Under the pieces are notes generated by a model. It saw only the letters and a list, made by a program, of their open reading frames with translations. It made no database searches and had not been told where the DNA came from. Below, one piece after another: positions 36,951 to 48,294 of a stretch of 64,000 nt of DNA. The position numbers and the translations under genes were made by a program. The number at the start of each line of letters is the position of its first letter. The stretch's first letter is position 1. Source of the DNA: Cavia porcellus (taxonomy: Eukaryota > Chordata > Mammalia > Rodentia > Caviidae); NCBI RefSeq assembly GCF_034190915.1, contig NW_026947492.1:12759501-12823500 (forward strand), written 5' to 3'.

Positions 36951-37116
36951 GTTCCTCATTTCAAAGTGGCCCCAGAGGAGTTTGTCAAGTTCCAGTTCCA
37001 GAGATTCACAACCCTGAACCTGCACCCCAGCAACACAGACATCAGCGTGGCCGTGGCTGGGATCCTGAACTTCTTCAACTGCACCACCGCCTGCCTCATC
37101 TGTGCCAAAGCAGAAT
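36951..37116 (+). CDS. GRIK4: GRIK4 coding exon C (amino-terminal domain)
   Basis: This 166-bp exon starts [20 protein letters not shown] and ends [15 protein letters not shown], with the next Cys codon split T|GC across the junction. The acceptor is ttgctccttctgccag and the donor is T|gtaagt. It contains an N-glycosylation sequon, NCT, at about residue 158 in human numbering. Two cysteines lie in CLICAKAE-C; by analogy with GRIK5 the last two of this segment form a small disulfide loop (inference). [15 protein letters not shown] is typical of GRIK4 and differs from GRIK5. Phase runs from 0 to 1. Exons B plus C total 264 bp, a multiple of three. Confidence 0.97.
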
Positions 37117-37278
37117 GTAAGTCTCCCCTCGCCCCGGACAGGATGGCCTTACTGATTTCTGGAGACTGGCTCCCTATGTGCCCAGCTGGAGCCGCACCAG
37201 GAAAGGGAGGCCTCCCTCAGATCATGGAGCTGGTAACTAGCAGGTTCAGGCATTCCCATGTGTCATTGGGTATTTATC

Positions 37279-37300
37279 CGTGTGTGTGTGTGTGTGTGCA
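37279..37300. repeat. (GT)n microsatellite
   Basis: A short GT run about 165 bp downstream of exon C, followed by a tgcatgcatg and tatatatatg stretch. Confidence 0.9.
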
Positions 37301-37488
37301 TGCATGTACGTGTTATATATATGTGTATAACAGTGAAAGATAAAAACTGCATGGCGCATGAGCACCCTTTACTAGAACTCACTGGGTACAAGCAGAACAG
37401 AAAGGAACCAGGTTACAGGAAAACTGGCCAACTGCCAAAATATTTTACATCTGCAAACTCAATTCCCATGTTTTCAGCCTCATTGTTA

Positions 37489-37510
37489 CAGAGAGAGAGA
37501 GAGAGAGAGA
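37489..37510. repeat. (GA)n microsatellite
   Basis: About eleven GA dinucleotides in the intron after exon C. Confidence 0.9.
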
Positions 37511-38124
37511 AGATCAAATTGAATGCGTTTGTACTTGATAGGTTGAAGAGCTTCTTCCTCTGGAGAGCAGGTTTTGCTGATGGAACTGGGTCCAAGGTCA
37601 ACTCTTGATAAGCAATTTTTGCAAATACATGGTTTAGAAATGCGTTTTCTCGACTCTCAATTTGTGGCATGAGTTTAGTGTTTACGAGATTTAGCTAATT
37701 TCAGCCAGTTCCTCCCTGTAAACCCATGCATCTGTGTGCTCCCTGTGGCAGCTGCACAGCCAGTCACCCACCAGGTGCTGGCCATGATTGCACACACAGA
37801 TGACCAGAACCTGACCTGGCCTCTGTGCTCGCCCAGGTCTTACCCTGCAGTTCTTCATGGATTACACAGGCAGAGTGTCTTCCATCTAGGCTCCACTCTG
37901 TGGCTTCTTAGAACCATTTGCATTTTTAACTCCTCCTTCTGTCCAGTGATACCAATAGCATTCAGAGCAAAAGCCCTCGTCCCTTGTCACAGGTCAGAAC
38001 CATCTGCATGACCAGACTTTTGCATCTGCTTGGACACCTGCACCCACACTTCAAAGCAATTTTCCTGAGTATTTACTCTGTGCTACCCAAGTAACAAGGT
38101 AGCAGAATCTCAATTCTATATGGT

Positions 38125-38280
38125 TTGTATATACCTTATTTAATTATCCCAACTGCTCAGTGTTTGTGGAGGTGCCAAAATCCCCTGATTCATCGCTGAG
38201 GAAGTTGAGACTCAGAGATGAAGTGATTTGCCCAAGGTCATACAACTTAAGCAACAGGGGCCAAATCCCATGTGGACTTT
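38125..38280 (-). mobile_element. MIR SINE, antisense
   Basis: Text gctgaggaagttgagactca, gagatgaagtgatttgccca and aggtcatacaacttaagcaa. Confidence 0.75.
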
Positions 38281-38894
38281 CTCACTGTAGGTCCAGCACT
38301 CATTCCAGAGCTGGACAGTGGCTCCAGAGAGATTCTGCCATCAACATGAGATGGTCATGGGCAGTCTGTGCTAGATGTCAAATGGGTGCAGTGGCTACTC
38401 AAGAGGGAGCCTGCGTACAGGGTACCAGGAAAGGCTTTGGGACCTGGACAGGGTTTCAAAGAATGAAAAAGATTCAGATAAAGAGAGAAGAGAGCCTGTG
38501 TAAGTGAAGAAAGCCGGAAGCCTCATGCCATGCCTAGGAAGGAGGAGGGTGACGCCTAGAGTGGCTATTAAAGGTGGGAAAAGAATAGGGAAGAGAACAG
38601 AAGACCTTGAGAAGCAGCTGAGGGAGCCTGGACTTCAGGCGGTATCTGTGGAGGGAGCTTGAAGGTCTCTCCCCTGAGCAGTGTCCTTAAAGGAAAGGCC
38701 AATCTAATCATGGGTGTGCCACTGGGAAGAAGATTGCTTTGGGATCCATTATAAAGGATTGGCAAACTGGAACCTAGATCCAAGGATCTGGGGACTCAGG
38801 ACTTGGAGAAAGAAAATTGGCCCCAACCCTTTTTCAATAGCCTGGTCCTAAGAGGGGTAGAAAGCTGGGCATGTATGAAAACGTGCCAGGCCCT

Positions 38895-38980
38895 CACTCA
38901 GTTGATCAATGGGTATTTATTGGACATCTCTTATGTCCTAGGTACTGTATTAGGTGCTTCTCTTGGAGCAGAAATAAATA
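38895..38980 (-). mobile_element. L2 3-prime tail, antisense
   Basis: The phrase atcaatgggtatttattgga then catctcttatgtcctaggta and ctgtattaggtgct matches antisense L2. A B1-ID dimer follows directly. Confidence 0.5.
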
Positions 38981-38984
38981 ATAT

Positions 38985-39176
38985 AATCTGTGCATGTCTA
39001 TAATTCCAGATACTCAAGAGGCTGAGACAGAAAGAGTGTCAGTTTGAGGGCAGCCTGGGCAATTTAGTGGACTTTGAGACCCTATCTCAAACTATGCATT
39101 TTAAAAAAGAGCTGGGGTGTAACTGAGTGTAGAGCACTTTCCTGACATGTGGGAGGCCCTGCTTTAAATACCCAGT

Positions 39177-39178
<2 letters not shown>
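38985..39178 (+). mobile_element. B1-ID dimeric SINE
   Basis: The B1-like half reads tgtctataattccagatact, gaggctgagacagaaagagt and cagcctgggcaatttagtgg ... gaccctatctcaaa. The ID half is gagctggggtgtaactgagt, followed by a box-B-like cccagtga. A GA-rich microsatellite at 39176-39215 replaces the expected A tail. Confidence 0.75.
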
Positions 39179-39208
<30 letters not shown>

Positions 39209-39215
39209 CAAAGAA
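39176..39215. repeat. GA/GACA-rich microsatellite
   Basis: A mixed gaga and gacaga run at the end of a B1-ID SINE, probably grown from its tail. Confidence 0.85.
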
Positions 39216-39349
39216 AGCATCCTCATTGTAGAATAAGCAGGGCCTATGGACAGAAAGCATTAAGATAGTAAAAAGATGATCTGAGCTTCCAGGCAGTGTG
39301 GTGCAGTGGAGTTTTGGGAGTTGCAGGGAGGGACCTTGGTAGGTGCTCA

Positions 39350-39485
39350 CCAAACAGGGTCCCACCCCTTCGTTTACAGATGAGGAAACTGAGACCAAGA
39401 GAACAGTGTAACAGGCCCGTATGAATGTCCCGTATGAATATGGGAGAGCCAGGAGTTGAACCTGGATCACTGCCCAATATGCTAT
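39350..39485 (-). mobile_element. MIR SINE, antisense
   Basis: Text cgtttacagatgaggaaact, gagaccaagagaacag and aggagttgaacctggatcac. Confidence 0.7.
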
Positions 39486-39514
39486 CAAGTATTTCTCAGA
39501 CTGGGCTCCTCTAG

Positions 39515-39735
39515 ATCTGTGTTACCAGTGCAGCAGCCCCAAGCCACTTATTTAAATTTAAATCTGAGTTCATTACCATGAAATAAAGATTTAAAAACTC
39601 ACTTCCTCAGTGTCACTAGCCACATTTCAAGTGCTCAGCAGCCAGTGCGGCTGGTGGCTACCGTAGTAGCTAGATAGATACAGCATAATCCCGTTTCCAC
39701 AGGAAGCTCTATTGGCCCACACTGCTCTGATGATG
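39515..39735. mobile_element. hAT-Charlie-type short element
   Basis: It contains tgtcactagccacatttcaa, gtgctcagcagccagtgcgg, ctggtggctaccgtagtagc and a poly-pyrimidine end with aggaagctctattggcccac. This matches a common Charlie MITE pattern; the family name is uncertain. Confidence 0.6.
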
Positions 39736-40442
39736 ATGATGGATTATGGGCAGTTTTCCATGCCAAAAAAAAAAAAAAATCCTGCATACCCTCACTCCTA
39801 ATAGAGTGACAATACACAATAACCTGGACTTTTTGAGATGTCCTATAGCCAGAATAACTATTTACTTTATCATCTTCAAATAGATTTGACCATGAGCCTC
39901 AAAAGGATGCTGAGAAAAATCTACAGGATGTTGACATTTTGTGGAACACAGCTAAGAAATGCTATATTCTTCCCCAAGTGTGGCATCCTGGTACCCATGA
40001 ATGGTAACAGAATCAAGGGTTCTCCTCGTAAGCTCACTGCTGCCAGTCCACTCAGACAGGCCTGAACTGACCACGTACTGTGTGCCATGTGCCATGTATA
40101 AAGTAGGAGCATTAACGGGTGGGGGTGGGTGATGCGTGCTGGGTACAGAGGCTGAGAGCCTTGCCTTCTGATGTAGCCCTTACCGAGCTTTGGAAATTAA
40201 TTGTTCCATTTGTTAAATATCCGATATGCACTGAAGACTTTGTCACTGTTGCTTCCCAGCCTACGACTGCTTCCACTAGAACTAGGACATTCCCTGACAC
40301 TCATCACATCTCCTTGTGGAGGCAAAATACCTTCCTTTATGTTTCCCATTTTACCTCCCAAATCGTGCAAGTGCTGAGAACACAGTCTTGGAGCAGGTAA
40401 GAAGCTTCAGGTCACGCGTTGCAGTCAGTCTCTCCCTGGACT

Positions 40443-40612
40443 TTTTTTTTTTTTTTTTTAATTTTTATTTAAGGAGAAAAGAAAAGAAAGAAAAAAAAAC
40501 AGTGAAGGGGTACAAGTTATACAGGTTTACAGAATAAAAAAATGCGCAGTAGGAAATCACTAGTTAATGGATTACATATTGCCATCTTAGAAATAATTGT
40601 TCAAGTCACAAG
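40443..40612 (-). mobile_element. 5-prime-truncated A-tailed retroposon (probable L1 3-prime end)
   Basis: A 170-bp insertion with a T17 run at its left end (poly(A) in minus sense) and TTTATT at 40464-40469, which is AATAAA on the minus strand. It is flanked by the 10-bp duplication tccctggact at 40433-40442 and 40613-40622. The body has a purine-rich run and cctgtataacttgtaccc in minus sense, like an L1 3-prime UTR. Confidence 0.75.
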
Positions 40613-41539
40613 TCCCTGGACTCTTCTGACCTGAGCTGGGGCTCCTCCTCCTGCAGCACCTTGGCCCTGTATCTGTGCAAACAGCCTCAGGGTAGTGGCT
40701 GGAGGGAGGAAATACCACGTCTCCGCCCAGGAGGCCTCAGCAGTCCTACTGGGCTTCTCTGCTCACAGAGCTGGCTGCTGAGGACGCTGGTCCCACTCAC
40801 AGGGGCCAGGAGATGGAGGGCGGGGAGCAGCAGGGGAACTTCAAGGGCAGAGAAGATTAAAAATCTAATCAAAGGATGAGGAAATGAGGGACAGAAAGGA
40901 AACGTGGCTCAGGGCTCAGGAGGAGCTACTCCTCCATCTCTCTTATTAATGCAGGGCCAAGAGACACGGCGAGTAGAATTAGGAACAGAATCTAATTCTA
41001 TTTTTCAGTCATTGAAATTACACCTAACGGAGATGATTCCATGGGGAATTGTGCTACATTTTCTCCATCTTCCAAAAAGTACATTTTTTTTTAATAAGCA
41101 AGTTTGGGACCAAGTGGAGATACATTATGGATTACATTATTTTCCTTTGATGAGAAATATCAGAGTATCTGCAGGTGTTCATTTCTAATTGGACTGGGAG
41201 GGGAGTGGAGTGAATTGCCCAGGGATGGCCATTCTGGTCCTCTCATGGGACCTGAGGAGCTGGCTTTTAGGGGGAGGGGCTTCCAGGGAGAGTGGGGCTT
41301 CCCATGGTGGCTGCTGTGGGGACCCTTAGGTCGATCCACTCCTCCAACCATAAATCTACTTGATCCCCAGACTGGACCCAGAGAGCAGCCATACCATGCT
41401 CTGTGCTTTCCTGCTATCTTTGTTCATGGCTCAAAAAGTTCATTTTAATATTTGCTTTGGTGTTTTTATGTCTTTTTAGTTGTTTTTGTGGCTCTGGGCC
41501 TTATGTTTCCGGGTCTTGTGCCACATATTTACTACCTAT

Positions 41540-41650
41540 GCAGTCCAGGGCAAAGTGGCTCCTCTTGCCTTAGTTTTAGTGTCTATAAAATGGGGACAGT
41601 GCTCCTCCTGTCCCAGGACGGCTGAGGGGACTAAATAGGATGACTGACAT
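41540..41650 (+). mobile_element. MIR SINE 3-prime half
   Basis: Text ccttagttttagtgtctata, aaatggggacagtgctcctc and ggggactaaataggatgact. Confidence 0.6.
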
Positions 41651-41864
41651 CTGTGTGTGGACAACATGCGTCCATGGTAAGGAAAAGATTTGGATCCTTT
41701 TCAAATGCGGCCCGCCAGGACCTGGAGTGAGGGGAAACCAAGGTCTGGCGCTATATTCCCATGGTTGCTCTGTTCACCTAACATGGTCTCTGTGCCGGAG
41801 AGGAGCAGATTTGGCTAAGAGGCAGTTCCCACCCCAGGAGGGAATTGTTTCTCCCAAGAGAAAG

Positions 41865-42075
41865 AGGCACGATGGCTCAGTAAAAGGAACCAATCTCTGG
41901 AGCCAAACTGAGCTGCTCCACCACATGGAGCTGTGGTGGTGTAGACGAGGTCACCAGAGTCTCTGAGTCTTTGTTTTGTCCTGGGTAACACAGAGATGAT
42001 GATACATATTGGAGCAATTGGGTGAGAAAGTAACTGAGCCCCAGAACGTAACACCCGTTGAATTACTGTTATTTT
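41865..42075 (+). mobile_element. MIR SINE relic
   Basis: Text gatggctcagtaaaaggaac, caatctctggagccaaactg and tgtcctgggtaacacagaga. Confidence 0.5.
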
Positions 42076-42254
42076 GTCTGACAATCCTGGGGGACGCAGG
42101 AGTGGAGAACGAAATGGTGGGGAATGATTCCCTGTGTAAGAGTAGCTATGGCCCTAGGGGACCTTTCTAGCGTTGCCATAGGAGACGCTGTGGGACGCCC
42201 TTGCTCCTAATGATAGAAATTAACCATGCACCTGTGTGCTGACAGGTGGAAGGG

Positions 42255-42355
42255 GCAGTCCCCCCATTAATGGACGCTTAGCATGTGCTGAGCCCCATGC
42301 TGACAGTTTTTATATGATCTCATTAAAATGTTAAAATTGCCAATCCTGGGTTCTA
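42255..42355 (-). mobile_element. MIR-like relic, antisense
   Basis: Text cttagcatgtgctgagcccc then tatatgatctcattaaaatg. Confidence 0.45.
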
Positions 42356-42384
42356 TTTCTAGCTAAAAAAATTAAATTTTGTAA

Positions 42385-42476
42385 TTTTTTAATTTATTTT
42401 TTGGTACTAGGAACCAAATCATGACCTTGTGCTTACCAGGCAGGCACTTGTGCCGCTGAGCTATATCTCCAGCCCC
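42385..42476 (-). mobile_element. ID-family SINE
   Basis: The reverse strand reads ggggctggagatatagctca, cggcacaagtgcctgcctgg and an A-rich tail. It is flanked by a 12-bp duplication, taaattttgtaa at 42373-42384 and taaattctgtaa at 42477-42488, with one mismatch. Confidence 0.9.
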
Positions 42477-42714
42477 TAAATTCTGTAAGTTAAACTTGTA
42501 TAACTTGTAACTTCATGAGAGCCATGTACAATGGACTCTATTAACAGTCTTCTATGCTCATGAAGAACATAGAGCTAAAATTCACTTCCAAAGTCACATC
42601 TCCCTCTCTCCCTGCCCCTCTGAGCCTCATGGCCAAGACAGAAGTGTGGGGCTGTCTTTCCTGAGTTACAGGGGGACCAAGAGGGGACCAAGACCTTCCA
42701 CTCTGAGTGATGAA

Positions 42715-42860
42715 GTGGGCGACCAGGCCTTGGAGTCAAACCCTGGGTTTGGAGTCAGCCTATTTCCAGTTTGCTAACTCTGACCTCAAGCCCTGAGTTT
42801 CTCTCGATCTGTCTTCACTCAGGAATGATGCTCAGGCCTCCCTCCTGGGGTAGCTGTGAG
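42715..42860 (+). mobile_element. MIR SINE relic
   Basis: Text ggccttggagtcaaaccctg, gggtttggagtcagcctatt and ctctgacctcaagccctgag. Confidence 0.55.
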
Positions 42861-43464
42861 CTCCCCTCTGTCTGTGGGGCCCCAAGGAAGGCTGGAGGAT
42901 AGTTCCAGGGGAGACCTCCTGTCTGAGCTGGACACACTCACCTTAAAATTAGGAGGCCAGGTCCCTCCCCTCCCATCCTTGTGTCTTAGGAGAGATGGCC
43001 TCAGCGGGGCTCAGTTAGCCCTCCTTTTCTCAGTCCATCGCTGCCCTGCTGCCCCCTGCCCCTCACCTGTCCCACGGCCAAGCCAGGAGTGAGATGGGAC
43101 AAGACCGGAAGCAGGGAAACACACTGTTCCAGCAGCTGAACCACATCTGTGCCCCTCTCCACTTTGTGTCATGACACCTGGAACCCTCAGCCTCACCTGT
43201 CAGAATCAGCTGTGGGAAAGGTCTGATGGCCACACCTGGGAGCCTCCATGTGTCGTGCGGAGAGGGATGTGCACTCTCCAGGCTGAGGGCTGGGACACCA
43301 CAGTAGCCCCACGCCATCTCCTTAAACCCTCACCACCCTCTCTCAGGTGCTGTCTGCCCTGGGAATCAGCATTTTCTACGGCAGTGCCCTGCTCAAGGGA
43401 GTCAGGCAGACACAGAAGGCTGTCTTTTGAAAGAGAACCAACTTGCTTCCTGTCTGCCTGCCTG

Positions 43465-43664
43465 CCTTCCTTCCTTCCTTCTTTGTTTCCTTCCTTCCCT
43501 CCTTCCTTCCTTCCTTCCTTCCTTCCTTCCTTCCTTCCTTCCTTCCTTCCTTCCTTCCCTCCTTCCTTCCTTCCTTCCTTCCTTCCTTCCTTCCTTCCTT
43601 CCCTCCTTCCTTCCTTCCTTCCTTCCTTCCTTCCTTCCTTCCTTCCTTCCTTCCTTCCTTTTCC
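43465..43664. repeat. (TTCC)n polypyrimidine microsatellite, about 200 bp
   Basis: A nearly pure TTCC array preceded by tgcctgcctg units at 43454-43465. It is broken by an early ctttgttt variant and by three ccct interruptions near 43499, 43559 and 43602. All-frame open translation (Leu-Pro-Ser-Phe or Lys-Glu-Gly-Arg runs) is a by-product of the 4-base unit lacking stops. Confidence 0.97.
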
Positions 43665-43974
43665 GGCAGGATTCCTCTGCGTCCCCTGCAGACCCATCTC
43701 CTAGGTACTTGTGTCCCTGACCTGCGGCCCTGCTCAGCTCTGGCTGTGCTTTCCATGGCCTCCCCAGCATCCTCTAACCCCTCCCAGCCCCCCGCTTCTG
43801 GTTGCAGAAGATGCCCTCCCTCCTTCCCCCCAGAACAGCTGGCCTGCTGGGCCTCTCATCGATCCATCCAGGACATCCTGAGCGAGACTAAAAGGCTCCT
43901 CGGGTCCCTCTCAGCCCAGCCCTGGCAGGAGATCTGCTGCTGAGCCCAAGTCCCCCAGGAGGGTGGGGCTGGAG

Positions 43975-44080
43975 TGGGGGACTGGAAGAATGGAGATTTG
44001 AATCCCTGGCGGCTCCTGCCCCTGGCAAACCTCTTGGTTCTGTTAAACAGAATGAGGAACATGACAGTTGGAAAAGGTCA
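43975..44080 (+). mobile_element. MIR-like relic
   Basis: Text gatttgaatccctggcggct, cttggttctgttaaacagaa and tgaggaacatgac. Confidence 0.4.
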
Positions 44081-44694
44081 AACTGCACTGAGATTCCTTG
44101 TATTCTTAATATGGCTTGATGATGCTCTCTCTTCTGCAAATCCCTTCCTCTGTCTTCAATTAAAAAATAACCTCTTCTAATTCACAGAATTAGAGAATCT
44201 CTGAGGTGCAAAGACATCGGTGTTTTTCTAATTCAACTTTCCACTCACCGGTTTAATTTCCTCTACTACAGTCCTCAAGAGGGGCTTCAGTCTCTACTTG
44301 ACTACCTCCAGTGGTGGGGACCTCACCACTTCACATGCTGTCCACTGTGTCTTTTAACAGATCAAACAGAGGGTTCTTTTCAATCTGAAGTGAAGTCTTG
44401 TTTCCGTGACTCCCACCCACTCGTGTTCCTGGCTTTTGTCCTTGAGGCTGCCAAGAACAAGTCTGCCCTGGGACTGTTCTTCCTGTGTTTCCTCTGGCCA
44501 GCACCCTTCCTTCCGCTGTCCACTAGTGACATGGCGACAGCCCCAACCTGACACTGCTGCTCCCCTGGATGGTTAAGGCGCAGAGTCTTTATTCCTCCCA
44601 TTCTCTAGTTAGGTGCAGTCCAGGCTAACACTGCACCCTGCATCCCAGGGCTGCGTGGAGTTGTTCAAAACTGTGAAAGAATTCATGTATCAAT

Positions 44695-45055
44695 CACACA
44701 CAAATGACACTTACATAGGTCTACAAATGGTTCCTGATTTGTGATGGTTTGACTCACAGTTTTTCCACTTTACCATGGAGAAGAATGATGTACATTCAGG
44801 GGGGAAAAAAAGACTTGGAGTTTTGCATTGGGATCTTTTTTTGCAGTCCTTTACTCTTTGACACAGAGCAGTGGCAGCGAGTCACAGCCCACAGTCAGTA
44901 ACAAGATCATGAGGGAAAACAATCCATACTCTGTGGTGCGCTGTGATGTGCAGGAGGTTATGTGTGTTGAATGCATTTTCACTTTACAGTATTTTTAACC
45001 TACAGTGGGTTGATCAGGACATAATCCCACTGTAAACTGACAATCATCTACATGT
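44695..45055 (+). mobile_element. MER8-like Tigger element
   Basis: The ordered text is tgatttgtgatggtttgact, gagcagtggcagcgagtcac, tgagggaaaacaatccatac, gtgtgttgaatgcattttca and acctacagtgggttgatcag. It matches a Tigger-derived MER element from end to end. Confidence 0.7.
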
Positions 45056-45388
45056 TATCAAATACCTTACATGGTTTATAACCAAGGGCTGTATTTGGGG
45101 GACTGGATAATAAATCCTGTAAAAGGTAGAGAAGTGAGCTGTGGGTAAAGACTAGAAAAGGGAGAGATGTTTTCAGGGAGGAGATGGAGTTGGGAGTGGA
45201 TGGAAAGCAGGATTTGTTGAGCCCCTTCTTGGCAGAGGTGCCCTTAACACTCCTTCAGTAACCCGGCAGTGTGGTCATTCTGAAGTCACAGACGTGGACA
45301 CAGAGGTGCCATGTTGCCATTCTGCCTGCCTGGCAGGGTTGGAGTTACATTCATGTCCTGATATTGTGCTTTGTTTGGTGGTTGTTAT

Positions 45389-45408
45389 CACACACACACA
45401 CGCATGCA

Positions 45409-45443
<35 letters not shown>
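45389..45443. repeat. (CA)n microsatellite
   Basis: A 55-bp CA run with a cgcatgca and one catacaca interruption. Confidence 0.95.
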
Positions 45444-45447
<4 letters not shown>

Positions 45448-46088
45448 TTGGGAAAAGGGGTGACTCTGGTAGGGGATTGTGGGTGGGCTGCACACCTCCC
45501 CAGGCCCAGCTGCTCCTCGCTCCTGCTTGTCCCCACTCTGCCTCTCTGAACAGGCAGGGTGCTAGGTGGACTGGAGGGCTGTACTGCTCTCTTTTAAAGG
45601 GCAGCAGAGGACTCCAAGTAGCAGGAGGATTGATAGGAGCACAATGTCCAGGATATCCGATGTCTGGGGGACTTCCTTTCCCTGGAAGCACAGAACCCTT
45701 CAGTTTTTAAGGGACATGGGTGCCTGGGCTGCTTTTGTCAATCATCACCATACTGTACATAATCTTGCTGTCTTCCCATGGGCTTCCTTGAACAATCCCA
45801 CTGAATTTCATTGCCAATTTGGAGACTCCTAGGGGTTCTGGCCTCTTTCCCAGCTAGGGTCCAAAGATTCTCCATACTACCCGCCAGAACTCTTGGCACC
45901 ATGCCTCCCTTGTTTACCACTTCCCAGGTATGGCCCTGCCTCGACCCCAGAATGCCAGAGAGATGGCAGAGGCCTCAGGAGCACTACCTCTGTGTCCTCC
46001 CCTGGCTTCTGGTGTCTTTGGGGTCGGACTCCCAGACCTTTGTCCAAGCAGGAATTTGCTTTTGACATCATCTCTGAGGAAGATTCAG

Positions 46089-46440
46089 TGTCATGGTTTC
46101 TGGCAGTGGCTCCCAAGCCTCATGCAATTATGGTCGCTACCAGATCTAGCATTTGTGATTGGTTCGTTGTCTAGCGCTTGGATTGGTGGTATGAATGTTT
46201 CACCCACCTAGGGGTGGAGCTAGGATATGATTAATGGCAGGAAGAAGGTGTGTATCTCTCTTGCTGGTTCAAGCATGCTGTTTGCAGCTAGCCATGAATG
46301 GCTGCCCCACCATGCCACACTGCCTTGGAGCCAACTGAGTATGGACTGAAACCTCCAACCTGTAAGAAATAAACCTTTTCTTCCTTCATTTTGGGTTTTG
46401 GGTATTTTGTCCCAGCAAGGAGAAAAAAGTAACTAGGACA
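46089..46440 (+). mobile_element. Solo LTR with perfect 5-bp target duplication
   Basis: A 352-bp unit begins TGTCATGG and ends AGGACA, flanked by TTCAG at 46084-46088 and TTCAG at 46441-46445. It has a polyadenylation signal aataaa near 46366 and a preceding ggactgaaacctccaacctg segment like rodent MaLR LTRs. No retroviral coding sequence is attached. Confidence 0.85.
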
Positions 46441-46789
46441 TTCAGTGAATATTCTGCTTAATATAAAATAAAATGAAGCTTCACCAAAGAAAACCAAACC
46501 AAGCCAGACAAACTAGGAATATGATTTGCTGTGAATTTAGCTTTGTATCCAAGGACTCCAGCCCCCTGAGGGTGGGAGCTGAATCTGGTCCATCTACTCT
46601 GCTCACTGCCTGGCCTTGTGTTCAGGGAAGGTCATGAGTGCAGTTGAGCAGACACTGGAGAAGGCTACCTCTCGAGGCCTGCCCTTGAGCTCCTATCGGG
46701 TTAAGTAAATATAGGATCACTGACAGGGAGGCAGCCTGAATTAGTTTCCAGCTAGTTTCCCATGGTCCCTTGGAGTTCTCACCCTCCTG

Positions 46790-46890
46790 TACCCATTTCA
46801 CAGAAGAAAATTGGAGCCTCGGAGTGGTTAGATGTTTATGTAGTCTGTGAGGAATGACTGAGCTTGAATCTGGATCTTCTGGGTCAGGAC
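46790..46890 (-). mobile_element. MIR-like relic, antisense
   Basis: Text acccatttcacagaagaaaa, ttggagcctcggagtggtta, then tgaatctggatcttctgggt. Confidence 0.55.
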
Positions 46891-47344
46891 TGAGAAGTGC
46901 CTGCAGCATGAGAGCCCCTATAGATGGGATCCTGTGAGGAGGGACTGTAGGGACGCAGCCAGAGGTGAGCATTACCAGCCTCTGCAGAGATGCTGCCTGG
47001 GGCAGAGGAAAGGCCCACTTCATATCTTGGTTTGCACAGCGTGGCTCTTCATACAACCTTTGTAAAGAACAGGTCCACACAGGGCTGCTTCCACCCTGCC
47101 ACAACCGCCAGCTCCCTGGAAAGCTTTCCCAAAATAGTGGAGGAAGGTCAGAGTTCCTTCCTGTCTCACTGCGCTGGCCTCTTGCTCTCTAATGCTGGTT
47201 CTTCTTGTTAAAATAAAACACAAGAACAACAAAACCCACTGAACCATGAGCTTCCCTTCCCTAAGTCCCCACACACGTCACTGGGTCTCTCCAGTCACTA
47301 AACCCATTGCCCCTGCTTCGTTTGCCCCAAGAGACGACATAATC

Positions 47345-47475
47345 TCCTCAAAAGAGAGTTGGATGGAGGTCAGAAAATGTGGATTGTGATCCCAGCTGTG
47401 TCCTTGTGTCTCTGTGTGGCCAGGCAAGTCATGGCGTCTCTGTAACCTGAGAAGTCAGGTAAATGTTCTTCAGTG
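47345..47475 (+). mobile_element. MIR-like relic
   Basis: Text ggattgtgatcccagctgtg, gtggccaggcaagtcatggc. Confidence 0.45.
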
Positions 47476-47689
47476 CCCCTTCTCGGTCATCCTTTGATCT
47501 CTGAGAGTCAGAAGGATGCAGAGAAGATCTTTGGGGTTCTATTTAAGACATCTTTGAATTAGGGATCTTCGAGTTGCCAGTACAGAAGAAACTAGCAACC
47601 TGCAGATGTTTGAATAGGTAAAAACCAACCTTTGCCCCACCACCCACAGCATGTAGGGTGAGTGATTCACCTCCCTTGCTCCCATCCTC

Positions 47690-47810
47690 CTCCTAATCTG
47701 GGGCCTTTATAGCACTATCGTGAAGATTTACATGAGATAGGCCATCTAAAGATTTTAGCACATTAGCTGGAACGTAACAAGTGTGTGATAAATGTTACTC
47801 TTGTTATTGC
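47690..47810 (+). mobile_element. MIR SINE 3-prime half
   Basis: Text gaagatttacatgagatagg, ggaacgtaacaagtgtgtga and taaatgttactc. Confidence 0.5.
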
Positions 47811-47886
47811 TTTGGGAGGAAATGCCTACCAGTCTCCTTTCATCGGAGTCGAGGCCACTGCTTTCCTGGAAGGTGACCCTTCAGAT

Positions 47887-47907
47887 ACACACACACACAC
47901 ACACACC
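47887..47907. repeat. (AC)n microsatellite
   Basis: About ten AC dinucleotides. Confidence 0.9.
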
Positions 47908-48294
47908 CTCCCCAGCCTGCCTTTCCACAATCAGGGTTGCATGGAGATGCTCTTGTCTCGGGGGCATCATTCAGGACCATCTCCTCCTACCACAGCTTCC
48001 AGGAAGCAAGTAACCAGGCGTGCAGGAGGGGAGGGAGAGTGCTTAGCGTTGGTGCACAGTCTCTTCATTCTGTGCTGGGCCAGGTCTCGCCTGCTGGAAT
48101 GTAGCTGAAAGCTCGTCCTTTTATAATCATGATAATACCATGTCTTAATGGAGCCGTGGGGCTCTGAAGAGTTCAGAGATGTGCTAGACCTGTTTTCTGA
48201 GCTTTGGGATTGTGAGGAATCTCCTCCCTCACCTCTAACATGGAACCAAAGACCTTTTCTAGAGCCCATTAGGACATTTTTGTGGGTTTAATAG

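Noticed and set aside
43171..43943. Several 97-177 residue open frames on both strands with Leu-Pro-Ser-Phe or Lys-Glu-Gly-Arg repeats
   Set aside because: They are translations of the TTCC microsatellite, which has no stop codon in any frame. No splice context or conservation supports them.
45275..45710. 138-residue frames on both strands across the CA repeat
   Set aside because: They are kept open by the CA/TG microsatellite and have no other support.
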